IMG/VR virus record: IMGVR_UViG_3300020312_000025 | Location: 1-22,737 of that record | Length of the DNA: 22,737 nt | Strand: one strand, 5' to 3' | Source of the DNA: a virus | In this document: positions 1 to 8,500 of the stretch, piece by piece | Layout of the letters: every line of letters begins with the position of its first letter | Position numbering within the stretch: the first letter of the stretch is position 1 | The notes under the pieces: generated by a model | The model's database searches: none | What the model saw: only the letters and a program-made list of their open reading frames with translations | What the model was told of the DNA's origin: nothing | Position numbers and translations under genes: made by a program

Positions 1-1
1 T

Positions 2-796
2 CAAGGAGCTTACAGAAAAGAGCTAGACGATCCTGATCCTGAACCGAACCCTGCTGAAGAAGAAATTCCAGAAGCAGCTACTTCTAAGGAAGAATCAAAT
101 AGCTTTGTAGAGCAGACTACCAAATCAGAACAACCTGAACATGACTACAAAAAAAGGTATGATGATTTAAAAAAGCATTATGATGCTAAAATAGAAGAGT
201 TTAAAGGTAAAGAACAAGAACTTTTAGAATTGGCAAAGCAAGCATCAGGGGGAGGTGTTAAATACACACCACCTAAAACGCCTGAAGAATTAACACAATT
301 CAAAGAGCAATATCCTGATGTATATAATGTTATTGAGACTGTGGCTCATTCTCAAGCTGAGAATAAAACCAAAGCTCTGCAAGATGAAATTAGGGATTTA
401 CAAGGAGACCGACAACGCCTAACTAAAGAAAAGGCAGAACAGGAACTTCTTAGATTACATCCTGATTTTATGGATATTAAAGCAGAAGCAGAATTTATTA
501 CTTGGCTAGAAGAACAACCACCTTCTATAGCAGATGGAGTTACTAAAAATAACACTGACGCTAAATGGGCTGCTAGAGTTATAGATTTATATAAAGCCGA
601 TAAAGGTATTTCTCGTACATCAAAAAAGCAAGCCACTAATACTGCTGCTGACTTTGTTCCTACTAAAAAGAAATCGGAACCAGCCAAAGGCAAGAAAGAG
701 TGGAGTGCTGAGGAAATCAGACGGATGAAACCTCACGAATTTGAAAAGTACGAAAAGGAAATCGACTTAGCAAGAAGAGAGGGCAGAATCCGTTAG
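2..796 (+). CDS. Phage scaffolding protein (5' partial)
   Basis: The frame is open from the first bases and ends at TAG 794-796, leaving 264 visible residues. The true start lies upstream; the first internal TTG at 230 has no ribosome binding site and is not a credible start. The protein is highly charged. It starts with an acidic Pro/Glu stretch (DDPDPEPNPAEEE), continues with Lys/Glu-rich coiled-coil-like helices (HDYKKRYDDLKKHYDAK, then DEIRDLQGDRQRLTKEK), and ends with a short basic helical tail (EEIRRMKPHEFEKYEKE, then DLARREGRIR). A coiled coil ending in a basic helix, immediately before the coat gene, is the usual scaffolding arrangement: the scaffold directs coat assembly into a procapsid and then leaves. 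The assignment rests on position and composition. An intrinsic head protease or minor head protein is less likely because no catalytic motif is visible. Confidence 0.8.
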   Translation, partial: QGAYRKELDDPDPEPNPAEEEIPEAATSKEESNSFVEQTTKSEQPEHDYKKRYDDLKKHYDAKIEEFKGKEQELLELAKQASGGGVKYTPPKTPEELTQFKEQYPDVYNVIETVAHSQAENKTKALQDEIRDLQGDRQRLTKEKAEQELLRLHPDFMDIKAEAEFITWLEEQPPSIADGVTKNNTDAKWAARVIDLYKADKGISRTSKKQATNTAADFVPTKKKSEPAKGKKEWSAEEIRRMKPHEFEKYEKEIDLARREGRIR

Positions 797-829
797 TTTA
801 TTAACTTTAACTAGAAAGGGGATTCGATT

Positions 830-1741
830 ATGGCTATCGGAACTGCAGCAGGATATACTAACCTGCCTTCTGGTAACTTTTTACCAGAAATTTATAGTCA
901 AAAAGTTCTTAAATTCTTCCGTAAAGCTTCAGTTGTTGAGGATATTACCAACACTGACTATTTCGGAGAAATTGAAAATTTTGGCGACACAGTTAGAATC
1001 ATAAAAGAACCCACTATCACAGTTTCAGCATATACTAGAGGTTCCTCTGTTAATACTCAAGACTTAGCTGACGATGAAATTCAATTAACAGTCGACAAAG
1101 CTAATGCATTTGCTTTTAAAGTAGATGACATTGAGGAAAGACAAGGACACATCAATTTTGAAACTCTAGCTACATCTTCAGGTGCATATGCACTTAAAGA
1201 TAGCTACGATAGTGAAGTTCTATCTAACATTCAATCAAACGTCACATCAACAAATACATATGGTGCTGATCACGCAACAAACTCAATCGACACAGGTTTT
1301 GACACTAGTGAAGTTGACCCTGTAAACGTGCTTGCAAGACTAGGAAGACTCTTAGACGACCAAAACGTTCCTACAGACAACAGATGGGCAGTAGCTGCTC
1401 CAAGATTCTTTGAAGAGCTACAGCAAACTAGTTCTAAACTACTTGATGCTAATTTCTTAAATGAAAATAGTTCACAAGTTAGAAATGGTTTAGTTGTTCC
1501 TCAATTAGTAAATGGCTTTAGACTCTATAAGTCTAACAACATGCCATCTGCTTCTACTTCAGACGTGCATATTGTTTTAGCTGGACACCAAGGCGGTGTT
1601 GCAACAGCTTCACAAATTGCAAAAACAGAAGTAGTGAGAGACACTGAATCTTTCGCTGACATTGTTCGTGGTCTTCATGTCTATGGTAGGAAAGTTCTTA
1701 GAACTGAATCCATAGCCCAAGCCTATGTTAAATTAGATTAA
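830..1741 (+). CDS. Major capsid (coat) protein, HK97-fold
   Basis: This 303-aa protein follows the scaffold and has a strong Shine-Dalgarno (AAAGGGGA, 815-822) 7 bases before ATG. The N-terminal part (LPEIYSQKVLKFFRKASVVED, then FGDTVRIIKEPTITVSAYTRG) is the usual opening of phage coat proteins: an N-arm helix, then a strand with G-D-T-V and basic and aromatic residues leading to the E-loop. The middle (DDEIQLTVDKANAFAFKVDDIEERQ) resembles P-domain and spine-helix segments of P22-type and other HK97-fold coats. The C-terminal half contains a WAVAAPRFFEELQ segment and ends in GLHVYGRKVLRTES, a typical coat ending. It should form the icosahedral shell. Its codons are visibly richer in C-ending forms (AAC, GAC, TTC) than later genes, consistent with very high expression. 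Function is secure; the subfamily is not. Confidence 0.92.
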   Translation: MAIGTAAGYTNLPSGNFLPEIYSQKVLKFFRKASVVEDITNTDYFGEIENFGDTVRIIKEPTITVSAYTRGSSVNTQDLADDEIQLTVDKANAFAFKVDDIEERQGHINFETLATSSGAYALKDSYDSEVLSNIQSNVTSTNTYGADHATNSIDTGFDTSEVDPVNVLARLGRLLDDQNVPTDNRWAVAAPRFFEELQQTSSKLLDANFLNENSSQVRNGLVVPQLVNGFRLYKSNNMPSASTSDVHIVLAGHQGGVATASQIAKTEVVRDTESFADIVRGLHVYGRKVLRTESIAQAYVKLD

Positions 1742-1753
1742 GGGGGAAGATAA

Positions 1754-2194
1754 ATGGCTACATTAACACAAACTGGTGCAGGAACTGTAGGACACATGGC
1801 TTCTAATGCCGTGCCTAAAGCTTACGCACAATCAACTGTTATTGATGGCACATCTACCGCTTTAACTAGTGGAGATGTCTATCAAGCAATTAACGTACCA
1901 GCTAATTCTGTTGTACTAAGTGCAGGAATCGATGTGATTACTGCAGGTACTGGAACTGGTACTTTGGCATTAGGCGATGGCACAGTAACTTACGTTGCTG
2001 CGGCTGTACAAACTTCAGCAGGTCAAATGACTTCTGGAGATGCTCTTGCTGAACTCGCTGTTACTTATGGAGCAGCAGATACACTAGATGTAACTGTTGC
2101 TACTGCTAATGTTAATTCTAAAGTCCGAGTATGGGCTGTTTTAGTTGACATTGACGGAATGGGTGACTCTGAGTCTGGCGACACATATGCCTAA
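1754..2194 (+). CDS. Small structural protein, probable head decoration protein
   Basis: This 146-aa protein starts 12 bases after the coat gene with its own strong ribosome binding site (AGGGGGA, 1741-1747). It is rich in Ala, Thr, Gly and Val, has almost no Lys or Arg, and no predicted membrane segment. Alternating hydrophobic residues (VYQAINVPANSVVLSAGIDV, later KVRVWAVLVDIDGMG) indicate a compact beta fold. Such small beta proteins directly behind the coat gene are often outer-capsid decoration or cement proteins. It shares the transcription unit that ends at the stem-loop just downstream, so it is probably made at high levels with the coat. No family motif is recognised. The alternative is a head-fibre or minor tail component. 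Confidence 0.55.
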   Translation: MATLTQTGAGTVGHMASNAVPKAYAQSTVIDGTSTALTSGDVYQAINVPANSVVLSAGIDVITAGTGTGTLALGDGTVTYVAAAVQTSAGQMTSGDALAELAVTYGAADTLDVTVATANVNSKVRVWAVLVDIDGMGDSESGDTYA

Positions 2195-2205
2195 ATAATG
2201 TCTTT

Positions 2206-2236
2206 GGTGGGGGGTATTAAGTACCCCCTGCCTTTT
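2206..2236 (+). terminator. Rho-independent terminator after capsid module
   Basis: A perfect 7-bp stem GGGGGTA/TACCCCC with a 5-base loop (TTAAG) is extended by G-T, T-G and two G-C pairs to about 11 bp, and is followed by CCTTTTAC with a short T run at 2233-2236. The stem starts 12 bases after the stop of the 146-aa protein and finishes 13 bases before the next gene. It lies exactly between capsid genes and downstream genes, so it probably limits read-through and keeps coat transcripts in excess. The T run is short, so termination may be partial. Confidence 0.82.
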
Positions 2237-2249
2237 ACAAGGAAAAATT

Positions 2250-2393
2250 ATGAAGAATTTATTTTTAGTTTTTATAGTTTCTGTTTTTCTAGTAGGATGT
2301 GGTAGTTCAAGAATTATGTTGAACGCTGATATTCCAGAATCACAAGCTATAACAATAGAAATTACTACTCAAGATAACGAAACAGTAGAATAG
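2250..2393 (+). CDS. Small lipoprotein (47 aa)
   Basis: ATG at 2250 follows AAGGA (2239-2243). The product opens with Met-Lys-Asn, a hydrophobic stretch (LFLVFIVSVF), and the lipobox L-V-G-C with Cys17, followed by GSS. This is a clear signal-peptidase-II lipoprotein signal. The mature peptide would be only 31 residues, acidic and Thr-rich (ESQAITIEITTQDNETVE). It therefore lies in the periplasm or outer-membrane leaflet of a Gram-negative host. Very small phage lipoproteins serve as outer-membrane spanins (Rz1 type) or as receptor-blocking superinfection-exclusion factors (T5 Llp type). The low proline content argues against a classic Rz1. It lies directly after the capsid terminator, and its stop is shared with the next start (TAGTG). 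The lipoprotein call is secure; the role is open. Confidence 0.75.
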   Translation: MKNLFLVFIVSVFLVGCGSSRIMLNADIPESQAITIEITTQDNETVE

Positions 2394-2569
2394 TGATTAA
2401 AACAGTAGGAATAGAATTATTGAAAATAAGCCTATGTATTTTCATGGTGCTTTTTTTGTATTTAGGAATAGCTTCTTTTAAGCTGCAAGAATACACAATT
2501 TTTCTAACCCTATTACCTATTAATGTTGCGATAGGGTGGTTTATATACCATAGATTAAAACATGGCTGA
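2393..2569 (+). CDS. Small two-helix membrane protein, holin candidate (58 aa)
   Basis: The GTG at 2393 overlaps the preceding TAG (TAGTG), so translation is probably coupled to the lipoprotein; no strong Shine-Dalgarno is seen. The next Met (residue 18) is inside the first helix and unlikely as start. The product has two hydrophobic segments, about residues 9-28 (around KISLCIFMVLFLYLGIASF) and 35-53 (around YTIFLTLLPINVAIGWFIY), separated by a short polar turn (KLQE). It ends in a basic tail, HRLKHG. Basic residues at both ends predict N-in, C-in topology, as in class II holins. The gene overlaps the next by 8 bases. No endolysin is visible nearby, so holin remains a hypothesis; an immunity or exclusion partner of the lipoprotein is the alternative. 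Confidence 0.6.
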   Translation: MIKTVGIELLKISLCIFMVLFLYLGIASFKLQEYTIFLTLLPINVAIGWFIYHRLKHG

Positions 2570-2906
2570 GTCAACATTTATCTCAGCAGCAGCAACACCA
2601 GGAAATACAAGCAGGACAGATGTATATACTTGTCCTAGCAATTTTAAAGGGATTGTAAGATTTATAAATGTAGGCAATGTAAATGCATCAGCAAAAACAG
2701 CGATGCTAGAGTGGTATGACTCTTCAGCTACTACCTACTACCCTATTACAGGTTCTAAATCTGTAGACGGAGAAGGGTATATAAGTCTAACAGATATGTT
2801 TCTAGTATTAGAAGCAGGTGACAAAGTAACAGTCACAGCAGGAACAGCAAGCACAGTAACAGCAATAGCAGGTGTAGAGCTGATATACAATCCTCTAACA
2901 ACATAG
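2562..2906 (+). CDS. Small beta-rich virion protein (114 aa), function unknown
   Basis: ATG at 2562 lies within the end of the two-helix membrane gene (8-base overlap). There is no recognisable Shine-Dalgarno and an in-frame stop (TAA, 2556-2558) lies just upstream, so the start is fixed and probably relies on translational coupling. The protein is a compact Thr/Ala/Ser-rich beta sandwich by appearance: alternating polar and hydrophobic strands (FKGIVRFINVGNVNASAKT, KVTVTAGTASTVTAIAGVEL) with a YDSSATTYYPI loop. It has no signal peptide or membrane segment. Between the capsid module and the adaptor, it is probably a minor head, neck or fibre-base protein. Similar small proteins are common in marine podoviruses, but I cannot name the family. 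Confidence 0.6.
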   Translation: MAESTFISAAATPGNTSRTDVYTCPSNFKGIVRFINVGNVNASAKTAMLEWYDSSATTYYPITGSKSVDGEGYISLTDMFLVLEAGDKVTVTAGTASTVTAIAGVELIYNPLTT

Positions 2907-2913
2907 GCAAAAC

Positions 2914-4029
2914 ATGGCTACATTTCTTACACTAGTAAATAACGTATTAACAGAATTAAATGAACCTACATTAGCTTCATCGGCAGATTTAAGTGCTGCA
3001 GCTACTACAGTAGGAATACAAACATCAGTAAAAGAAAATGTAAATAAATCTATAAGAGATATAGCCACTTCAGAAGTAGAGTGGTCTTATCTATATGCTT
3101 CAGGCACACAAGCTTTAACTGCTGGTATACAAGAGTATACAGTTACTACAGCAGCTTCTACAATAGACTGGGATAGTTTTGTTTTAGTACCTACAGAACT
3201 AACAACTAATGGTGAGTTTACAAGTAACATAACTAATTGGACTGCATCTAACTCAGGCACTGGAAGTGCTACATACTCTTCAGGTGCATTATCTTTAGCA
3301 GCAGGCACTGGCACTAGTGCTGTATACCAAGAGCTTTCTTTAACTAGAGGTAGAACATATATGGTTTCATTTGCTATGAAAAATGCTTCTACTTCAGGAA
3401 CAGCAATAAGTCCTAGTTTAGCAGTTTCAGTAGGAACAAGTGCTTTAGCTACAGATGTATCTACAGGTACATATACTTCTGCAGGAGGATCAAATGATGA
3501 AGGTGATCTTAGCTATCACAGTTTTACATTTGAAGCTTCTGCTACAGCACATTATTTAACAATTAAAAACGAAACTGCATCATCTACAGTATTGGTAGAT
3601 AATGTCAGTGTAAAAGAAGATATTCATCCTAAATCATTAAGATACTTAAATGAAGATGAATGGAGAGACAGAATAGTTGGAACAGATAAAAATCAAAACC
3701 CTGACCACTTTGCAGAACCACAATATGTATATAGAACTGTTGCTTCTAGTTCAGCACTTACGTTTGGGGTCTCACCTGTTCCAGATAAAAGCTCTTATAC
3801 TGTGGAGTTTGATTATTATACTTCCCCAACAGACCTATCTGCGTCAAGTGATACGCCTAGTATACCGACTCGTTACCACGATCTGATAGTTAAAAGGGCT
3901 GCTTATTACACATTACTTACTCGATCTGACCCACAGTTAGCTCAAGTATACTTACAGGAATATAGTTTTGGTTTACAACGAATGAGAACAGATTTGATAA
4001 ATCGTAAAAATTATATGTTTGCAGTCTAA
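2914..4029 (+). CDS. Head-tail adaptor protein with inserted CBM-like domain
   Basis: The N-terminal ~90 residues (ATFLTLVNNVLTELNEPTL, then KENVNKSIRDIATSEVEWSYLY, then GIQEYTVTT) and C-terminal ~135 residues (PKSLRYLNEDEWRDRI, EPQYVYR, TRYHDLIVKRAAYYTLL) match the architecture of P22 gp4/T7 gp11-like adaptors that plug the portal and start the tail. Residues ~95-236 do not belong to that fold. They start NGEFTSNITNW and end TVLVDNVSVKE, the characteristic ends of CBM4/9-type jelly-roll carbohydrate-binding modules, with Ser/Thr-rich strands between. The insert lies between two core strands (WDSFVLVPT and PKSLRYL). Usual adaptors are about 200-230 aa, so the extra length equals the insert. 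The last base of TAA is the first base of the next ATG (TAATG), coupling it to the nozzle gene. Confidence 0.75.
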   Translation: MATFLTLVNNVLTELNEPTLASSADLSAAATTVGIQTSVKENVNKSIRDIATSEVEWSYLYASGTQALTAGIQEYTVTTAASTIDWDSFVLVPTELTTNGEFTSNITNWTASNSGTGSATYSSGALSLAAGTGTSAVYQELSLTRGRTYMVSFAMKNASTSGTAISPSLAVSVGTSALATDVSTGTYTSAGGSNDEGDLSYHSFTFEASATAHYLTIKNETASSTVLVDNVSVKEDIHPKSLRYLNEDEWRDRIVGTDKNQNPDHFAEPQYVYRTVASSSALTFGVSPVPDKSSYTVEFDYYTSPTDLSASSDTPSIPTRYHDLIVKRAAYYTLLTRSDPQLAQVYLQEYSFGLQRMRTDLINRKNYMFAV

Positions 4030-5555
4030 TGGCAGACATGTTGAACCCATATGTAGTTGACCTAGTAGGAGGTCTTGTACTGAATAAATCTATGTTTGAA
4101 ATGCAACCAGGAGAAGCTTTAGAATTGACAAATTTTGAACCAGATATAGGCGGTGGTTACAGAAGAATAAATGGCTTTGCTAAATTTAATACTAACGAAG
4201 TAACTTCAGGAACAACCACAGGTGCAATACTTATGTCTGCTATATATAAAGATAAAGTTATAGCTGCTAGAGGTACAGAAGTATTTAAGTTAGGTAGTAG
4301 TGGTGCTGTAAGTTCTATAGATACAGGCAGAACTAGTGCAGGCAGATATGATTTTGATGTCTACAATATGGATGGAACAGAAAGAATAATATGGGCTGAT
4401 GGAGCTAACAACGCTTCTCATTATGATAACAGTTCAGTAACAGATGTAACTGCGACTGGTGCTCCAGCTAATCCTAAATATGTAAAGATATTTAAAAACC
4501 ATGCTTTCTATGCTGGTGCGTCTGCGGCACCTCAAAAACTAATATTTTCTGCTCCTTATAACGTAGGAGATTTTACACCTGCCAATGGTGCAGGTTCTAT
4601 ATCAGTAACTAGTGATATAGTAGGTTTAAAGGTATTTAGAGAACAATTATATGTATTTTGTGAAAACGCTATATTTAGAATAGTAGGAAATAGTGTTGCA
4701 GATTTTCAAATGCAACCAGTAACAACTAATGTAGGTTGTGTTGCTCCACAAAGTATACAAGAGGTAGGCGGTGATATTATTTTCCTATCTGCAGATGGTT
4801 TAAGAACAGTTGCAGGTACAGAAAAAATTGGTGATGTAGAATTAGGAGTGATATCTAGACCAGTACAAAGAAGATTTACAGAATTAAATTATACTGATGC
4901 AGCAGACACTATAACATCCGTAGTTATACGAGCTAAGACACAATATAGAATTTTCTTTTCTGATAGGGCAACAGAAACAGAAAGTAAAGGTGTTATAGCT
5001 GTATGGAGAGGCGATAGATGGGAGTTTTCAGAAATAAAAGGAATAAAACCTAATTGTGCTGATAGTGGTTACATATCTAATGTAGAGACTACTGTACATG
5101 GGGGATATGATGGGTACATATATAAACAAGAAACAGGAAGTACGTTTACTAACGCTGGTAATTCTACAATAACGATAAAAGGAAGATATAAATCAGCACA
5201 CTGGACTATGGGAGACCCAGGTATTAGAAAAAGATTTCATAGAGCAATATTAAATTATAGACCAGAAGGATCATTAGATACCAATCTAGGTTTAGAATAT
5301 GACTATGGCTCAGATGATGTATTAAATCCTAACAGTATTGCTATATCAGGAGCACAGGAGGGTGCAGCCGTATATGGTAGTGCTGTTTACGGAACATCAG
5401 AATATGGAGGAGCAGAGTTTGTATTGGTAAGACAGCCTATAGTAGGTTCTGGTTTTGCAGTAGCATTACAATTTACAGATTCAGCTACAGAAACATGTAG
5501 TCCTTATTCATTAAAAGGATTTAGTTTAGAATTTGCAGCAGCAGGTAGGAGATAA
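4029..5555 (+). CDS. Tail nozzle / tail hub protein
   Basis: This 508-aa protein starts at an ATG sharing one base with the adaptor stop and has no Shine-Dalgarno of its own. It opens with LNPYVVDLVGGLVLNKS, then EALELTNFEPDIGGGYRRING. The pattern of a beta-propeller start with a conserved GGGYRR-ING loop is typical of podovirus nozzle proteins (analogues of T7 gp12 or P22 gp10). Repeated four-strand units follow (ILMSAIYKDKVIAARGTEV, KYVKIFKNHAFYAG, IVGLKVFREQLYVF). The C-terminal region has a YGSAVYGTSEYGG motif and a beta strand platform (FAVALQFTDSA) also common in these proteins. It probably forms the hexameric lower tail through which DNA passes. The name rests on order and fold pattern, not on a catalytic residue. 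Confidence 0.72.
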   Translation: MADMLNPYVVDLVGGLVLNKSMFEMQPGEALELTNFEPDIGGGYRRINGFAKFNTNEVTSGTTTGAILMSAIYKDKVIAARGTEVFKLGSSGAVSSIDTGRTSAGRYDFDVYNMDGTERIIWADGANNASHYDNSSVTDVTATGAPANPKYVKIFKNHAFYAGASAAPQKLIFSAPYNVGDFTPANGAGSISVTSDIVGLKVFREQLYVFCENAIFRIVGNSVADFQMQPVTTNVGCVAPQSIQEVGGDIIFLSADGLRTVAGTEKIGDVELGVISRPVQRRFTELNYTDAADTITSVVIRAKTQYRIFFSDRATETESKGVIAVWRGDRWEFSEIKGIKPNCADSGYISNVETTVHGGYDGYIYKQETGSTFTNAGNSTITIKGRYKSAHWTMGDPGIRKRFHRAILNYRPEGSLDTNLGLEYDYGSDDVLNPNSIAISGAQEGAAVYGSAVYGTSEYGGAEFVLVRQPIVGSGFAVALQFTDSATETCSPYSLKGFSLEFAAAGRR

Positions 5556-5558
5556 AAA

Positions 5559-8500
5559 ATGGCAGGTTATTCAGCAAGACAATCGAGTTTTACTACAGGA
5601 GATACGATTGAAGCAGCCGATAGTAATGATGAATTTAATCAGATATTAGCAGCTTTTCATGTATCTACTGGGCATACCCATGATGGTACTACAGCAGGTG
5701 ATGGTGGACCCCTTTCAACACTATACAGTAATACTATCAGTATGGGCACAGGTGCAGATACAGATATTGTATTAACATTTAATGCTAACACTAGTGATGG
5801 TGTTATTACTTGGATGGAAGATGAAGATTACTTTAAATTTTCTGATGACATACTAGTTAATAGTACAGAAAAATTACAATTTAGAGATACTGCAATATAT
5901 CTATATTCTAGTGCTGATGGACAGTTAGATTTAGTTGCTGATACAGAAATACAGATAGCTGCCACTACTGTAGACATAAATGGTAATGTAGACATATCAG
6001 GTTCACTTACTTTAGGTGGAACTGCTATAACTTCTACTGCGGCAGAATTAAATATACTTGATGGTGTTACATCAACAGCAGCAGAACTTAACATACTTGA
6101 TGGCGTTACATCAACAGCAGCAGAATTAAATATATTAGATGGTGTTACATCTACTGCTGCAGAATTAAATATACTTGATGGTGTAACTTCTACTGCGGCA
6201 GAATTAAATATACTTGATGGTGTAACTGCAACCGCTACTGAAATAAATATTATTGATGGTGATACATCTGCTACTAGCACTACTGTAGCTGATGCTGATA
6301 GAGTAGTATATAACGATGCAGGAACTATGAAACAAGTTGCTGTTACTGATTTAGATACTTATATTTCTGCTACATCAAAAACTTTAACAAACAAAACACT
6401 TACAAGCCCTGTATTAAACACAGGCGTTTCAGGTACGGCTATAGCAGATGAAGATGATATGTCTTCTAACTCAGCTACTAAACTTGCCACACAACAATCA
6501 ATTAAAGCATATGTAGATGCTCAAATTACTGCAGAAGATTTAGATGTTAGTTCTGATAGTGGTACTATAGCTATTGATTTAGATTCTGAAACCCTAACTA
6601 TAGCAGGTGGTACAGGTTTAGATTCTAGTGCTACTTCTAATACAGTAACTTTAGCGATAGACAGTACTGTAACTACACTTACAGGCTCACAAACATTAAC
6701 AAACAAAACTCTTACTAGCCCAGTTTTAAATACTGGTGTATCTGGTACTGCTGTATTAGATGAAGATAATATGTCTTCTGATTCTGCTACTCAACTAGCT
6801 ACACAACAATCTATTAAAGCCTATGTTGATGCAGTATCTACTGGTATTACTACATTTGTAATGGAAGATGATGACGGCACAGAAGTTACTATTTCAAACA
6901 ACAAAGAAATTAAATATATAGGTTCTGGTCTTACTACAAACTGGACAGACACAGATAATGGTACAGATGGTGATCCCTATGATTTAACATTTACTGTAGA
7001 TGCAGCACAAACAGGTATTACATCTATATTAGCTACCGACCTTAAAATTGGTGAAGACAACGAAACAAAAATAGATTTTGAAACAGCAGATGAAATACAT
7101 TTTTATGCAGCTAATGCCGAACAAGTATATGTAGCTGATGGTGTGTTTGGTCCACAGACAGATAGTGATGTTGATCTAGGCACAACAGGCGTTAGATGGA
7201 AAGACGCTTACGTAGATTCTGTGACAGTTACGGATGATGTAACTATAGGCGGTGATCTTACTGTTAATGGTACTACAACAACTGTAAACTCTACGACAGT
7301 AACTATAGATGATCCTATATTTACATTAGGTGGTGATTCTGCTCCTGGTTCTGATGATAACAAAGATAGGGGTATTGAATTTAGATGGCATAATGGGTCA
7401 GCCGCTAAAGTAGGTTTCTTTGGTTATGATGATTCAGCAAGTGTATTTACATTTATTCCAGACGCTACAAACTCTTCAGAAGTATTTAGTGGTACAGCAG
7501 GTAATGTAGCTTTTGGTAACATTGCAGGTACATTAACAACTGCGGCTCAAACAAATATAACTTCTGTAGGAACTTTAGCAGGCGGTGCTATTAGCTCAGG
7601 TTTTGGTGCTATTGATATAGGTTCTTCAGCATTAACTGCAGGTGCAGGTACATTATCTAGTTTATCTGTAGGTGATGGGAACGTAACTAATGTAGGCGAT
7701 ATTGCATTAGATAGTATTAGTGCAGACGGCACACAAATAGATATTACTTTAACAGACAATGATTCTGCAGCTTTAGAAATAAAAGAAGGCTCTACTGCCT
7801 ATATGACTTTTGTTACTACTAACAGTTCAGAAAAAATACAAATAGATAAATCTTTAGATATTAATGCTACTTCTGATTTTGGAAGTAATGCAATGACAAA
7901 TGTAAATATTGATTCAGGAGCTATAGATGGTGCAACTATTGGGGCTAACTCAGCAGCAGCAATAACAGGAACAACAATAACAGGAACAACTATAACTGCT
8001 TCTACTGCAGTCGTACCTGATGCTTCAGGTGGTGCTGATATAGGTAGTACATCTCTTGAATGGGGTGATGTATATATTGCTGACGATAAAAAAATATATT
8101 TTGGTAATGACCAAGATGTGTCTATGGAGTATGATGAAGATGGTACAGACACGCTTCTTGTATCTGGTGATGTAACTATTGCAGATGATAAGAAATTATA
8201 TTTTGGCACAGATAAAGATGTTTCTATTGAGTATGACGAAGATGGCATAGATACACTACTTGTTTCAGGAGATGTAACTGTAGCTGACGATAAAAAATTA
8301 TACTTTGGAACAGGTAAAGATGGTTATATCGAATATGACGAAGATGGTCTTGACACTATGGTGTTTGGTCTACCTACAGGTGGTGGTCAGATACTAGATG
8401 ATAAAAAACTATATTTTGGAACAGGTAAAGATGTAAGTATAGAGTATGATGAAGATGGAAATGATACATTAAGTATTAGTGGCGATGTTCTTATAGAAGA

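Noticed and set aside
3677-3886. Second + frame inside the adaptor gene
   Set aside because: It is fully inside the adaptor frame, has no ribosome site, and gives a composition with no fold pattern.
6030-6263. CRISPR array from 39-bp repeats
   Set aside because: Units are contiguous without spacers, in frame, and translate to identical peptides.
5828-6280. Minus-strand open frame opposite the fibre repeats
   Set aside because: It mirrors the TSTAAELNILDGV repeats, giving a repetitive antisense peptide. It has no ribosome site and lies within a certain gene; the same applies to minus frames at 7547-7759, 7799-8248 and 11202-11480.
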